A stretch of DNA of 64,000 bases, from positions 6,020,824-6,084,823 of the forward strand of contig JASSKH010000028.1 in the NCBI GenBank assembly GCA_031763025.1, in the 5' to 3' direction. The translations under genes were made by a program, and so were the position numbers. The DNA comes from Macrocystis pyrifera. Its lineage: Eukaryota; Sar; Phaeophyceae; Laminariales; Laminariaceae. The notes beneath the pieces were generated by a model. That model saw nothing but the letters and a program-made list of their open reading frames with translations. It did no database searches and was not told the DNA's origin. Positions 1 to 11,879 of this stretch are shown one piece after another. Position 1 is the stretch's first letter. Each line of letters opens with the position of its first letter.

Positions 1-494
1 GCGTGGACATAATCTCTTCTTGGTTTCCCCCTATATCCTTCCATACTTTCTCAACTACGCCATCTCACCTTATTCCAGCTCGTCCTTTTGTTACTTTCTC
101 CCATTCAGCTCTATCAGTTATGGCTGGCAACCCTTTTTTTGGGCATATTCCTTACTTTTTATTACCACTTCAACCTTCTCATGTCTCTACGAGTCTTGAG
201 TGGGTACATTCCCAGTTCTGCTCGTAATACTGTACCACTAATCGTACTTGAGCATGTCGGTACTTTTTTTAGCTGCTGTCATCTGTACTGTTTCCAACTG
301 TTTTACGAAACATCGCGTTCCCTTCCCATACTCCTCCAGCACATTGTAACTTTGGTAGTATCACATTCATCAGGATACATCTCTTGATCCTGTTGTCAAG
401 GTGCGAGTCTGCTAGGATCGCATCCATATTGCCTACGTGTGCTTTACCCTTGCCCATTACGTTTGTCATGTATGTGTTCCAAGAGCAGTCTGGG
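1..494 (-). mobile_element. LINE fragment, RT C-terminal region
   Basis: Read on the minus strand this matches the part of the 18.9-20.4 kb LINE copy that follows the RT catalytic block. Shared peptides include GKGKAHVGNMDAILAD and RIKRCILMNVILPKLQ. Several frameshifts break it, so it is dead. It is cut by the window edge on its 3' side. Its 5' edge (near 494) abuts a G-rich run at 500-518. A truncated non-LTR retrotransposon copy is the simplest reading. Confidence 0.8.
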
Positions 495-1536
495 AGCCGG
501 CGGGGGGGGGGGGGGGGGCGGGAGGGGGCTCAAGCTTCTCTTTGAGAAGCAATAGGTGCCGTCGAATAGAACACACGCTACTCGAGGTGTGGGATGAGCG
601 GCGTACCAAGGCAATTGCGTTGCCAAGCTGGAGGACTTCGCGTGATCACCGGATGAATCGAGGCAATGTGGAATGTTTTGTAAACGATCCATGCTCGATT
701 CCGAACCCTGCTATCAATAGAGTCTTACGCCAGCACCATACCACCCCAAGAGAAACAGAAAAGCTGATCAACATTTAGTTTGTTTTCCAGCGGGTCTTCA
801 TCACCGTAGCTAGGCGTTCATTATTTGTCCGCGGCGCTACGACAGGGGACAACCTTGTGGGACGCCACCCCTCATCTCCCCCTCCTGTTCCCTCCCGTCC
901 CGTCCCCTCCCTTCTCCTCCCCCCCCCCCCCCCCCCAACCTCCTCCTCTCTACGTACACCTATAATTATCTGCACCCCTCGGTATGGTTGCTAATGGAAA
1001 CACCATCATTCGGCGGCGGCACCAAGAAAAATCCAACACACGAAGAAGCGGACGAGCGTCTACGTCGGCAGGAGGGGGGCAAGCAGCAGCAGCAGCAACA
1101 GCCGCGAGAAGGGTTTCTTACGCCCCTTCCGTACCCCGGGGGTCGGCTTCCTCCGGAGTGGAAACCCACGTGGAGCCCAGCGCACGCCGAATGTCTTCTT
1201 TGCATGTGGGTTGGGGGCCATATACAATAGTCGAGAGGTGCAGACCAAATGTGTTCTCGCCTTGCGTGCCCTCCGGAGGGGGCGGTAACCGTAGGTCGTG
1301 CTGTCCCCAAAAAGTGATCAAGGGTTGTTGTACGGAATTGCTATTAGTGGGAAAAAAAAAACGCCTCTTTAGTTGAAGCTCTATATATTTTAATACGGGG
1401 CGCGTTGGTGAAATCCCCGAGAGGCCATACGCCCCCCCCCCCCCCCTCCTCCCCCCCCCCCCTCCCGTGACTCTGTGAAGAAAATCAGTATTCCCTCTGC
1501 CTTTGTTTTCGGTTTTTTAAAGAAAAAGAAGAGCGG
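495..1536. other. Unassigned flank upstream of the copia element
   Basis: Contains G and C homopolymers (about 500-518, 920-936, 1433-1462) and a GC-rich stretch at 980-1320 with short overlapping ORFs on both strands. One plus-strand ORF (988-1230) has a Q6 run and a proline/tryptophan-rich end (PPEWKPTWSPAH). I do not recognise it and cannot show splice sites, so I do not call a gene. Confidence 0.4.
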
Positions 1537-1778
1537 TGTTCGGTGCTCACGTACTTGGTGTATGGATTCATGTGTAACGGTATTTGGGAGTTCCACACAG
1601 GAAATATGCGTGTTTCTATCCGCCGCTTTCTCCCTTCTTCTTGTAGCTGTGGTTACTTCGTGTTCTCCCCCTTTCTTCCTTGTCTTGTGTTTTCTAAGCG
1701 ATAATATATATATACCCTGGAGGGGCTTCTACGAACTGACTCAGGCTTGGCCTATCATATCAGTGAGTGCATCGAACA
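1537..1778 (+). repeat. 5' LTR of copia element
   Basis: This 242-bp sequence recurs at 9520-9767. By eye the two differ only by a 2-base indel near the 5' end and a 4-base indel in an (AT)n run, so the insertion looks young. Ends are TGTTCG and CGAACA. An AT-run at about 1702-1713 could serve as a TATA-like element. Confidence 0.93.
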
Positions 1779-1878
1779 CGCTAGCGTCTGTTCCAATTGG
1801 ACGCACTTGCTGGTTGGGGCTACGCCGGGAGAGCAACTCCCCGTTCGAGGACGAGCGAGAGATTTTCAGTTTTTTCGG

Positions 1879-3477
1879 ATGCAGAGGCCAGAGGGTCCTC
1901 AACCGAGCAGAGGCACTGGCGACAACGAGGTCGACAGAGCCAGGAGAGCTACAGGAGTGGCGATAACAGCGGCAGCAGAGGCAGTCAGCAACGCCGCGGC
2001 AGAGGCCGCGGAAATGGCTAGTAGCGCAGGAGCGCGAAACCCTGTTCCGCCAGAGGGCGGAACTGCTCCGCCAGAGGGCGGAGCAGAAACGAGTAGAAAG
2101 AACGAGGCTTCGCGGGAGGACGGAGCCGCAGGCCGCGATGATGAGATCGCCCGCCTGAAACGAGAGATGGCCGAGATGTCGCTCCGGCTGGAGATCAGAG
2201 AGGAGGAACGAACTAGGATGGAGAGGCTACAGCAGGGGGCTGGAGGAGGAATGCGTCCACCGGAGCCACATGGTCAGCCAGGCACGTTTCTAGTTGGTTT
2301 TGGTAAGCCTTCACCGAAACTTGACGGTAGCAACGAGGGAAATTATTTTAGATGGTCGAAGCAATTTCTATCATGGGCTGTTACGAACACTTGCGACGAT
2401 GTTTTGAAGGAAACAAGCGACCCGATAGTCTTGCAGGGCCCAAATAGAAGGAGCCAACAAGACCTCGATTACCGTTTCGGAACGGCAAGGGTAGCCGCTG
2501 CTCGCAGGGCATACGAGGGTATCATCAACGCACTGACTAATTCACCTCTGTTATACAAGATCTATGACATAGGCAGCCCTAGTCTTGCGATGGCCGAGGT
2601 ACGTCGGCACTACGTCCCAAGCGACGACCTCGACAAGCAGGCATACCAGAGAGAATACATCAATGCTCATATGAAAGAGGGGGAGGACCCCACCCTTTAT
2701 TTCGAGAGGATGAGCATCATCCGAGAAAAGCTCTCCGAAGTAGGGATCCCAAAAACGGATCAGGAAGCCAACCTCCACCTACTGCAATGCCTGACGTCCG
2801 AATACGAGGTGGACAAGAAAATCCTGCAATACGCCCAGAACTTGACCCTCAACATGATCGAGGACCGGGTTCGCATAACGTACCGGGAGTTGGAAGCGAG
2901 TAAGAGGAAAATGATCGATGGCTCAGCACAGGTCTTGATAGCCACAGGTGGAGGTGGAGCAGGTGGACAGGGGAGTTTCCCCGGTCCCAGCCCTGGCCAC
3001 TACACGGGCGGCAGAGGTGGCACGGCGAGTGGTGGCGCCACTGGGCACTGGGGGCAGCAACAGCAGCAACAGCAGCAGCAACAGCAGCAACCACACTATC
3101 AACATCAGCCACCGCGTCAACACCAACAACAACACCAGCATGGTCAAGGCTGGGCAGGCCAGGACTGGGGAGGGGCACGCTCGGGGAACAAGAACGGGAA
3201 GCCGAAAAAAAAATCGGCAGAGGCAGGATTCGCACGCCAGCGGCGGCGGCGGACATCAACCATGGCCGCCATACGCCGGCCGCGGCGGAGGTGGGAACCA
3301 GTCGTGGCCGCAGGTACGCGACGCACGTTTCATCGGGCCCGGAGGACACCCACCAGGTACCGACCGAATGTACGACGCCCGCCCGGTACCCCCCTAACCT
3401 ACATCGGCCACAAGGCACCGAGCCGGGAATCCACGCCGCTGACCCCCGCCCAAGATGTTACAGGTGCGGCCGGATAG
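1879..3477 (+). pseudogene. gag: copia gag (capsid region)
   Basis: Encodes the structural protein of the retrotransposon particle. I chose ATG 1879 (MQRPEGPQ) because the frame upstream runs into the LTR. An alanine/glutamate-rich, probably coiled N-terminus is followed by a Retrotran_gag_2/UBN2-like core starting near KPSPKLDGSNEGNYFRWSKQ and including LYFERMSIIREKLSEVG. Next come glycine-rich and glutamine-rich stretches. The frame degrades near the A9 run at 3207-3215. The zinc knuckle that should end gag lies in another frame (next entry). The family call rests on the gag core plus the downstream copia pol. Confidence 0.8.
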
Positions 3478-4508
3478 GCCATTTTGTTGCGAACTGCCGC
3501 GCTATCGTGACGTTGGTAGATGACCCGAACCCACCTCGTGAAGTTTACCCGAGCCACTTCGCGGCGAATACCGCGAATACCGCCCAGTCTACAACACCGC
3601 TCCTCCCCACCCCAGACCCCATTCCGCAGCAGCAGCCGCAGTACCAACAGCAGCCACAGCAACAGTCCCACCATCAATCACAGTACCAAGCACAGTATCA
3701 ACAGCAGCAGCTCCAACAGCAGTCACAGTACCACGAACCTCAACAGCAGCCACATCTTCAGCAACCACCGCAGTACCAACGTGAGCAACAGCAGTACTAC
3801 CAACGTGAGCAGCAGCAGTACTACCAACATTCACAGCAGCAGGCTCAACAGGCGCAGCAGGCCCAGCAGGCGCAGCAGGCGCAGCAGGCACAGCAGGCGC
3901 AGCAGGCGCAGCAGGCAGCAGCAGGCAGGCAGCAGGCAGCACAGCAAGCGCAGCAAGCGCAGCAGGCGCAGCAGGCGCAGCAGGCGCAGCAGGCGCAGCA
4001 GGCGCAGCAGGCGCAGCAGCCACCGCAGCACTACTTGGCTCCTGAAGAGACATCACATCTACTCACAGCACAGTCTGCTTTGGTCGGTCAGTACGATGTT
4101 TTGGGAAGGGGGATAGAGAGTTGGATTGCGGACAACGGGGCGACAACGCACATGACCCCGAACCCGGACCACTTGTATAACAAGCGCCCCCCCTCCCCTG
4201 AGAACGCCAAAATATTTATCGGTGACGGAACAGAATTAGCAGTGGAGTACGTAGGCAGCGTGGATTTAATTTTTCACAGCACGGAAGACGTACGCGTAAC
4301 CTTAGAGAGTGTTTCATTTATCCCTAGCCTAAAGGTAAACTTGCTGTCGCTGCACACTGTCCAGGCCAAAGAGGCGATCACTCTAGATGCTGCTGGTGTC
4401 CACCTAATGGGTGGCCGCTTATTTTTCCCCAAAGACAGAGCCGGATCAAGGCTGAACGCCACGCGTCCCCCCCCCCCCCCCCCCCCGTACAGGGTACACC
4501 AGCTTTGA
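3291..4508 (+). pseudogene. copia gag C-terminus: zinc knuckle, Q-rich spacer and protease
   Basis: A CX2CX4HX4C zinc knuckle (CYRCGRIGHFVANC, from about 3456) marks the nucleic-acid-binding end of Gag. It is followed by a very glutamine-rich spacer (3600-4030) that ends in a long (QAQ)n tract coded by CAG/GCG repeats. Then comes the aspartic protease block WIADNGATTHM (4122 on). The usual copia active site is D-S/T-G; here it reads D-N-G, which may reduce or abolish activity. The protease runs on to about 4450 (VNLLSLHTV) and the frame is lost in a C-run at 4466-4486. Confidence 0.85.
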
Positions 4509-4550
4509 TGGCCTTGTTGCAACCCCCCCCCCCCCCCCCCTCCCCCCCAA

Positions 4551-5245
4551 GCGCCGGTGCCTGTGACGTTACACCCGGTGAGGACGCCGGGAGTATCTGC
4601 TATGCCGCTGTCGCCGGGGGTGATGGTAGCGGTAGACCCGCCGGTAGCGATGGATGGTACAACGGTTTTGCAACCCCCCCCCCCCCCCCCCCCATGCGCC
4701 GGTGCCTGTGACGTTACAACCGGTGAGGACGCCGGGAGTATCTGCTATGCCGCTGTCGCCCCGCCGGTAGCGATGGATGGTACCCCCCCCCCCCCCATGC
4801 GCCGGTGCCTGTGACGTTACAACCGGTGAGGACGCCGGGAGTATCTGCTATGCCGCTGTCGCCGGGGGTGATGGTAGCGGTAGACCCGCCGGTAGCGATG
4901 GATGGTACAACGGTTTTGCAACCCCCCCCCCCTCCCCCCCATGCGCCGGTGCCTGTGACGTTACAACCGGTGAGGACGCCGGGAGTATCTGCTATGCCGC
5001 TGTCGCCGGGGGTGATGGTAGCGGTAGACCCGCCGGTAGCGATGGATGGTACAACGGTTTTGCAACCCCCCCCCCCCCCCCCTCCCCCCCATGCGCCGGT
5101 GCCTGTGACGTTACAACCGGTGAGGACGCCGGGAATATCTGCTATGCCGCCGTCGCCGGGGGTGATGGTAGTGATAGACCCCCCAGTAGCGATAGAACCA
5201 ATGACAGCGGTAGCAACCCCTCACACACACCCTGCGACAGTGCCG
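4551..5245 (+). repeat. Intragenic proline-coding minisatellite in copia pol
   Basis: Five tandem units begin GCGCCGGTGCCTGTGACG at 4551, 4696, 4799, 4943 and 5093, about 145 bp apart (one shortened to about 103). Each contains a C-run of variable length. In frame they read as proline tracts joined by a conserved spacer (VPVTLQPVRTPGVSAMP). They sit between protease and integrase. Unit lengths are not all multiples of three, so they contribute to the frame break. Confidence 0.9.
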
Positions 5246-6589
5246 GAACGTAGTGAGCCAGCGCCATCGTCAGCTAATCCCCCGGAAGAATGCCTTCCCC
5301 CGCTCCCCCCCGCGTTCCGCCCGGCGATTGCTGCTGCCGTACTCGTCCCCGGCACTAGACGTTTCAAGGAGATGGATATCAACGTCTTTCACGTGTGCAA
5401 CGCCCACGCCCACGAGGGCCTTTTGCGCGAGACGGCCAAGCAGCAAGGCGTCAAGCTCACTGGTACTCTGGTCACTTGCAGTGGATGTGTGCAGGCGAAA
5501 GGCAGGCGTGCGTCTATACCTACGACTACATCGTCTCGGAAGACACTCCCCCTGCAGCGCGTTTTTGTTGACCTTGCCGGCCCCAGGAAAATCGCGTCTG
5601 CTGGGGGGGCTCTGTACCTGATCCTGTTCAAGGATGACGCGACACGCATGGGATGGCTATACCCCCTCAAGAGCAAGAGCGCCGCCGACGTGACCGCGGC
5701 GACCCGAAAATTCCTGGCTGACGTCGGCGGAGACGTCAAGTGTTTCCGGACGGACAACGGCACAGAGTTCGTGAACGCACTCTTCGCAAACTTATGCGCC
5801 AATGAGAAAATCCGACACGAGCACACCGGGGTCGACGGACCGAAACACAACGGTGTGGTTGAACGTGGACTCGGCCTCATCCAGGAAGGCGGTATGGCCG
5901 CTTGCCTTGAGGCCCCCCGGCTGTTCCCCGGGCAGCTCCCGAACCTGGACCGTTACTGGGTGGAAGCAGCCATCTACATGAACGACTGCCTGAACACCAC
6001 GGCGACGTCGGCGAACGCCCATTTCAAGTCGCCGCACGAGGCATTTTTTGGGACACTGCCACCGCCCAACACACTCGCCTTCATGCAGCCCGGATTCCAC
6101 CGTATCCACCGCACCCACAAGTCTGACCCCAAGGCCGAACGGTGTTTCTACCTCAACAGGGGGAGAAACCATCCGCGCGACTGCGTCAAGGTGGTCACGG
6201 CATGCGGGCGTACGAGCAACTCGCGGGACGTCACCTGGGAGGTGGAGCGCAAGCCGATCATCGAGGCTGCGCCTCAGGTGAGGAAGGACTCGGTGGCGGA
6301 GCCGTGGGAGGCCGATCTGCACATCAGGTATTTACCACCGGAGCTGGCGACTGTGCAACCGGGGATACCACTGATGATGTCACCGGCACCACCGGCGGTA
6401 CCGCCGACGCCGGCGATGACGCCAGCGCCAACGGAGGTGCCGCCACCGCCGACGCCAACGGAGGTGCCGCCACCGCCGACGCCGACGCCGGGGGGTGCCG
6501 CCGCCGCCGCCGCCGGGGGTGACGTCACCGTCATGCCCACCGGGGGCCGAGAACCATCACGTCGAGGACGACGAGGGCCCCCGGGATAA
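4805..6589 (+). pseudogene. copia integrase (GAG_pre-integrase and catalytic core)
   Basis: This part of pol inserts the cDNA into the host genome. After the proline repeats, a His/Cys zinc-binding GAG_pre-integrase module is visible (HVCNAHAHEG, then CSGCVQAKGR). The DDE core follows, with D in VFVDLAGP (about 5570), D in FRTDNGTEF (about 5752) and E in NGVVERGLGLIQEGG (about 5858), all present. The C-terminus is proline/threonine-rich. The frame ends at 6587-6589 in the first copy of a 194-bp duplication. The matching position in the second copy reads on, so the stop is a consequence of that duplication. Confidence 0.92.
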
Positions 6590-6850
6590 CGAGCTCTTCC
6601 AACTGGGGCGGACGCGCGCTAGGACACGGGGGCGATGACGATGGCGCCGCTTCAAGTGGGGATGCCACCGGTGATGACGCCGGCGCCACCGGAGATGCCG
6701 CCGACGCCGGGGGTGATGTCACCGTCATCCCCACCGGGGGCCGAGAACCCTCAGTTCGAGGACGACGAGGGTCCCCCGGACAACGAGCTTCTCCAACCGG
6801 GGCGGACGCGCGCGAGGACGAGGGCGTACCACCAGGCGTCTACTGGTACA
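6510..6850 (+). repeat. Tandem duplication (offset 194 bp) between integrase and RT
   Basis: The stretch starting ACCGTCATGCCCACCGGGGG near 6527 recurs with few changes near 6721 and continues through the GGACGACGAGGG and GGCGGACGCGCGC blocks. The offset, 194 bp, is not a multiple of three, so the two copies are read in different frames. This explains the stop near 6588. Confidence 0.75.
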
Positions 6851-8473
6851 TCGCAGCCAGCTGACCACGCACTTTTCAACCAGCGCCCGCCCAACCAACC
6901 CGCCCCTGCTCTGCCAACATGTGACGCGGGTCAACTCTCGGAACCCGCGACCTACCAGGAGGCGATGCTCTCGCAATACCATGCGAACTGGTCCCATGCA
7001 ATGGAGACGGAGATTGCCGGACTCGAGGGAGCTGGGACTTTCGGGGATGCTTAGCAGCAAAAGGGAGGGAACGTGGTATCGGCCAAATGGGTGTTCACTT
7101 GGAAGGCAGATGAGCATGGTAAGGTAGTGAAGGCGAAAGCGCGACTAGTGGCGAGAGGATTTAGCCAACGCCCCGGAGTTGATTACTACGAGACTTTTGC
7201 CCCCACCCCCGCCGCGTCATGTATCCGTATGATGGCTGCGATAGCCTGCGAGTTACAGTTAGATTTATGCCATTTCGATGTACAACAAGCGTTTGTCCAG
7301 GCCGAACTACAGGAACTCGTTTTGATGCGAATGCCACAGGGATGTGGTGATCTGAGCGGCAAAGTAATGCGCTTGAATCGTAGCCTATACGGCTTGAAAC
7401 AGGCGTCGAGATCCTGGCATAGACACTTGGTCACCCGCCTGAAGAGTCTTAGTTTTGAACAGAGCCTCGCAGATCCGTGTGTTTTTCGATTAATCGAGGC
7501 GGGGTCTGTTTCCATCATTGCTGTGGTTCACGTCGACGACATTTTTGCGGTAGGCCGTAAGGAGAGATGTGACCGTTTCTGCGAGGACCTGAACCGCGTA
7601 GTCCCCATTAATAACCTTGGTGAGCTGCGATGGTATGCCGGTTGCCACTATTCCAGAGACAAGGTCGCGGGTCTACTGACAATTTCGCAAAAATCTTTCG
7701 CGGAGAAGACGGTCAAGCAATTTGGCGTGACCACTGGTAGGAACACCCCACTTTCCCCTGATCTTTTCCTGGAGGTGTTTGACGAGGAGGAGCCCACTGG
7801 TGACTGGCCGTATCGTGAACTAGTAGGCAGTTTGCTGTGGCTTTCTAACCAGACGAGACCTGATATCTCAAATGCCGTAAGGGCGGTCGCGAGGTATATG
7901 CATGCCCCCAAACTCAAACACTGGTTGGCTGCGAGAGGGATTTTGGAGTATCTGAAGGTGACGAGTAGCTACGGTATTACTTTCCAGAGGGGCAGTGGAT
8001 TAGAGTTGGTGGTTTATGCAGACGCAGCCTATGCCCCCCGAGACACTAGGAGGAAGTCTGTCTCGGGTGCAGCCGTGATGTGTGGGGGTGCGGCGATTCA
8101 ATGGATTTCTAGGACGCAGAAGACTTCCACACTCTCCACGAGTGAAGCAGAGTACGTTGCGATGGCAGAGGGTTTCAAGGAGGCTCTTTTTCTAAGGTCA
8201 GTGTGGCGTTTCCTGTTGCCTGATTTTGGGGATCCGTGCATCCAGGTTTTTGAGGACAACAAGGGTGCGATCCAAATAGCGGTCAACCCTGTGACGAACT
8301 CTAACTCGAAGCACATAGATGTCCGCCACCACTTCCTGCGAGAACTTGTCGAAAAGGGAGAGTTTGAAATCACGCATGTGAGGTCGGAATACGAACATGC
8401 GGACTTCTTGACGAAACCCCTTCCGAAAGACGCTTTCCGTTTCCACAGGAACTTCATCATGAACATGAGTTAA
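6635..8473 (+). pseudogene. copia reverse transcriptase and RNase H
   Basis: Copies the element RNA into DNA and degrades the template. One frame runs from 6635 to 8473 and is interrupted only by TAG at 7052-7054, just before SAKWVFTWKADEHGKV. RT landmarks are KARLVARGFSQRPGVDY, FDVQQAFVQAEL, SLYGLKQASR and the catalytic VHVDDIFAVG (usual form YVDD). RNase H follows, with YADAAYA, STSEAEYVAMAEG, EDNKGAIQI and the terminal HIDVRHHFLRE and DFLTKPLP motifs. From 7073 onward the frame is intact to the natural stop. The TAG may be a real nonsense change or a sequencing error. Confidence 0.95.
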
Positions 8474-9519
8474 TTTGTTTGTTTTGCTTTGTTTTGTTCT
8501 TGAGTCAATGTTTTATGTCTGACGAGGCCGATTTTTGTATCTTTCTATGATTTGAGGGAATTCGAGGAAGTTATCACAAATCTCATGAGATTTGAGAAGA
8601 TAGTTTATGGATTTTATTGAGCTTGGAGGTCATGATATTTTATTGCTGAGATCTGAAGAGTTATTTTTTTTTTTTTTTGGGCGATTTGACTTCATGCGGT
8701 CCTATGATTTGTGATTTAATTTTTTTTTTTGGAAGGGGGGGGGACGAGGGAATGAATCCGACATGCCACTATGTACCATTCTGGTTTGAGTTGAGGAGTC
8801 GATCGTGATTCATTAGTGGTGCTTTTTTTATCCCGTTCCGTTGGGGCTGGAAGACTGCTGTGCGTAGCAGGAAAACTGAAATATTTGGAACTACTGTATA
8901 ACATTATTATATTGAATACGTATCTACGTACGTAACGCGAAATTGAAATCTGTAGTATACTACGGCGACCGCACTAAACTGGGGCGTTATTTCAGAGACG
9001 AAATTCTGGGTTTTTGTTGCCATTTGACTGGATTTAGTGTGTCCCCTGTAGAGAGGCTATGTCGGATTGGTGTTTGATTCAGATGGAAAGGGAGGACTGC
9101 AGTACTATATAAATGATGCAAGGACTCGATTGATTGTTTTCTGAGATTTTGAGGAGTTGCTTTGTGGGCTTTTCTGGGCTTGGCGGGCTTGATCTTGCTG
9201 TACAGTCGAGATTTGAGGAGTTGATTTCTGTTTTTTTTTTTTTTTTCGATTTATTATTTTTCGGGTTTTGAGCAGCTGTTCTTGTGGTACTATTTCTTGA
9301 GATATGAAGATCAAGTTTGTTTCTTTGTGAGATTTGAGACTTTGATATTTGTATTTGTGATATTCTGATTGGAGGCATTGGTGGTCTTGACATATACTTA
9401 TCTTTGAGTACAATACCTTGGATTTGGATTTTGGGTGATCGTGGTCTATAATCATGGCATGGTACTTTATCATGAGCGATGTGTGGTGATCCCATTCACC
9501 AAGTAGAGAGCAGAGGGGC
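8474..9519 (+). other. Long 3' untranslated internal region of copia element with PPT
   Basis: About 1 kb of AT-rich, non-coding DNA separates the RNase H stop from the 3' LTR, which is long for a copia element. GAGATTTGAG-like words recur (around 8588, 9207, 9329, with degenerate forms near 8650, 9142 and 9298). The last bases, AAGTAGAGAGCAGAGGGG (9501-9518), look like the polypurine tract that primes plus-strand DNA synthesis. Confidence 0.7.
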
Positions 9520-9767
9520 TGTTCGGAGTGCTCACGTACTTGGTGTATGGATTCATGTGTAACGGTATTTGGGAGTTCCACACAGGAAATATGCGTGTTT
9601 CTATCCGCCGCTTTCTCCCTTCTTCTTGTAGCTGTGGTTACTTCGTGTTCTCCCCCTTTCTTCCTTGTCTTGTGTTTTCTAAGCGATAATATATATATAT
9701 ATACCCTGGAGGGGCTTCTACGAACTGACTCAGGCTTGGCCTATCATATCAGTGAGTGCATCGAACA
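9520..9767 (+). repeat. 3' LTR of copia element
   Basis: This 248-bp partner of 1537-1778 is nearly identical except for two small indels. It is preceded by the purine tract and ends CGAACA, followed by a C6 run. Confidence 0.93.
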
Positions 9768-10021
9768 CCCCCCGTTAATGATAACGCCATATCAGGCCTC
9801 TGGCAACACCCGAAGGCAGTCCGTCAGGGGCAAAAACCGCCCCCAAAGACGAGTCATCCGGTCGGCGACGCTCCACCGCAGTGGTGGGCCCAAATGGGAG
9901 CGGTAGTAGCCGACGGAAGCCGTCCTTAAGGCCTGCGGTTTCTCCCGCAGGAGTCTCCGGCAGAAAGGGATCGATGTTCGAAGGAATGCAGGTGTCGGGG
10001 GTGCAGGGGAGGGGGGGGGGG
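9768..10021. other. Unassigned GC-rich stretch between copia and LINE
   Basis: A short GC-rich interval that reads openly in one plus frame (for example APPQWWAQMGAVVADG). No family is recognised; it could be a scrap of another retroelement. It ends in the G-run that is the LINE tail in reverse. Confidence 0.3.
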
Positions 10022-10652
10022 GCATACTCCTTTGTTGCCTGCCTTAGTCATTTGACCATTGACCACGCATCCCTTTCGAGACGGAGCACCGTCCTACTCC
10101 TAATAAAGACATCTCCAGTATCTAAGCACTCATTACGTTGTTTCCACATATTACATAGAATGTTTTTGCTAATCTTATCCCCTTCCTGTTTCGCCGCCTG
10201 TGACCACCATCCATCTCCCAGGATAGCGATCGTTTTCTCGTTGTTATCTGGCGTACCAAACTCCTCCATGTCACGTTCGTCTATTTCCCTCATCTCCTCT
10301 TCTAACACATCCCGTTCCTTCTTGTACATTTCACATTTTCCTACTATGTGAGTTCTACTCTCTATTGCTTTGCCACACGGACACTTCTGTGCATCTACTT
10401 CCTCCTCCTCCTCCCGGCACTGGTATATATATTTCTTCTTTTCTGGCAGATCCAGGTCACCTACACGAACTCGCAGTTTCAGGGTTTTCGCGAAGTCCAT
10501 TGGGCCGTGCAAATACGTTTTCATTCCTATTCCTTCCCTCAATCCCCCGTATATCTCCAAGTGTGTTTTTCCGATTCCACCTTGTTTCTTAGCGCTAGCC
10601 TTTCCCTTTTTCTATCCTTTCTTCTACTTCTGCCTTGTACTTCCCAAACTTC
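10009..10652 (-). mobile_element. LINE 3' fragment with poly(C)-type tail
   Basis: Minus-strand, 5'-truncated copy of the LINE seen at 18.9-20.4 kb. An uninterrupted stretch (10048-10560) encodes the C-terminal domain, including a Cys/His knuckle CPCGKAIESRTHIVGKC (CXC-X8-H-X4-C), followed by a charged helix and a Trp-containing end. On the element strand the 3' end reads GGAGTATG and then a C-run, which appears as G-run 10009-10020 on the plus strand. Confidence 0.85.
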
Positions 10653-11530
<878 letters not shown>

Positions 11531-11617
11531 TGCGCTAAACAAAGCCAGTGCAAGAAGGCCAGGCGGTGCCTTGATGCGGTCAAGAGTACCGTTTTTTTTT
11601 TTTTCCATTTTATGGTA

Positions 11618-11728
11618 TTACGGGGGTCCACAGTTAATAGGACCTATGGTATACATAAAAACCTACCGGTATATATTTACCTATTTTTACTAACAATATT
11701 TGGTCCTATTTAATATGGTCCCCCGTAA
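11618..11728. mobile_element. MITE family A copy (TA target)
   Basis: Element starts TTACGGGGG and ends CCCCGTAA. Terminal inverted repeats continue as CCA(C/T)AGTTAATAGGACC, with an AT-rich centre. It is flanked by TA on both sides. Confidence 0.9.
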
Positions 11729-11879
11729 TAGCATTTTTCGTTGTATACCCGTAGGTATGGTGCAATATCGCGTGTGTTGTTTGCCGTGCGTGTGTGTGTC
11801 TCTTGTGCGTCGTGTGTGTGGTGGGAGGCGATTGCGGAAATAGTTAGTTTGTCTGTTGGGTTGTGTGAAGCCGATTTTT

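Larger units (their letters stand above)
1537..9767 (+). mobile_element. Ty1/copia LTR retrotransposon, frame-disrupted
   Basis: Two direct LTRs flank gag, zinc knuckle, protease, integrase, reverse transcriptase and RNase H in the order typical of Ty1/copia (IN before RT). The LTRs begin TGTTCGG and end CGAACA, so they carry short terminal inverted repeats. A purine-rich tract (9501-9519) precedes the 3' LTR. The coding part changes frame near 3.2-3.5 kb and near 4.5 kb, is disturbed by a duplication at 6.5-6.8 kb, and has a TAG at 7052. No target-site duplication is visible: AGCGG precedes the element and CCCCC follows it. I could not assign a primer-binding site. Confidence 0.95.

Noticed and set aside
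1779..1830. Primer-binding site of the copia element
   Set aside because: The sequence after the 5' LTR does not clearly match the 3' end of a tRNA; I leave it unassigned.
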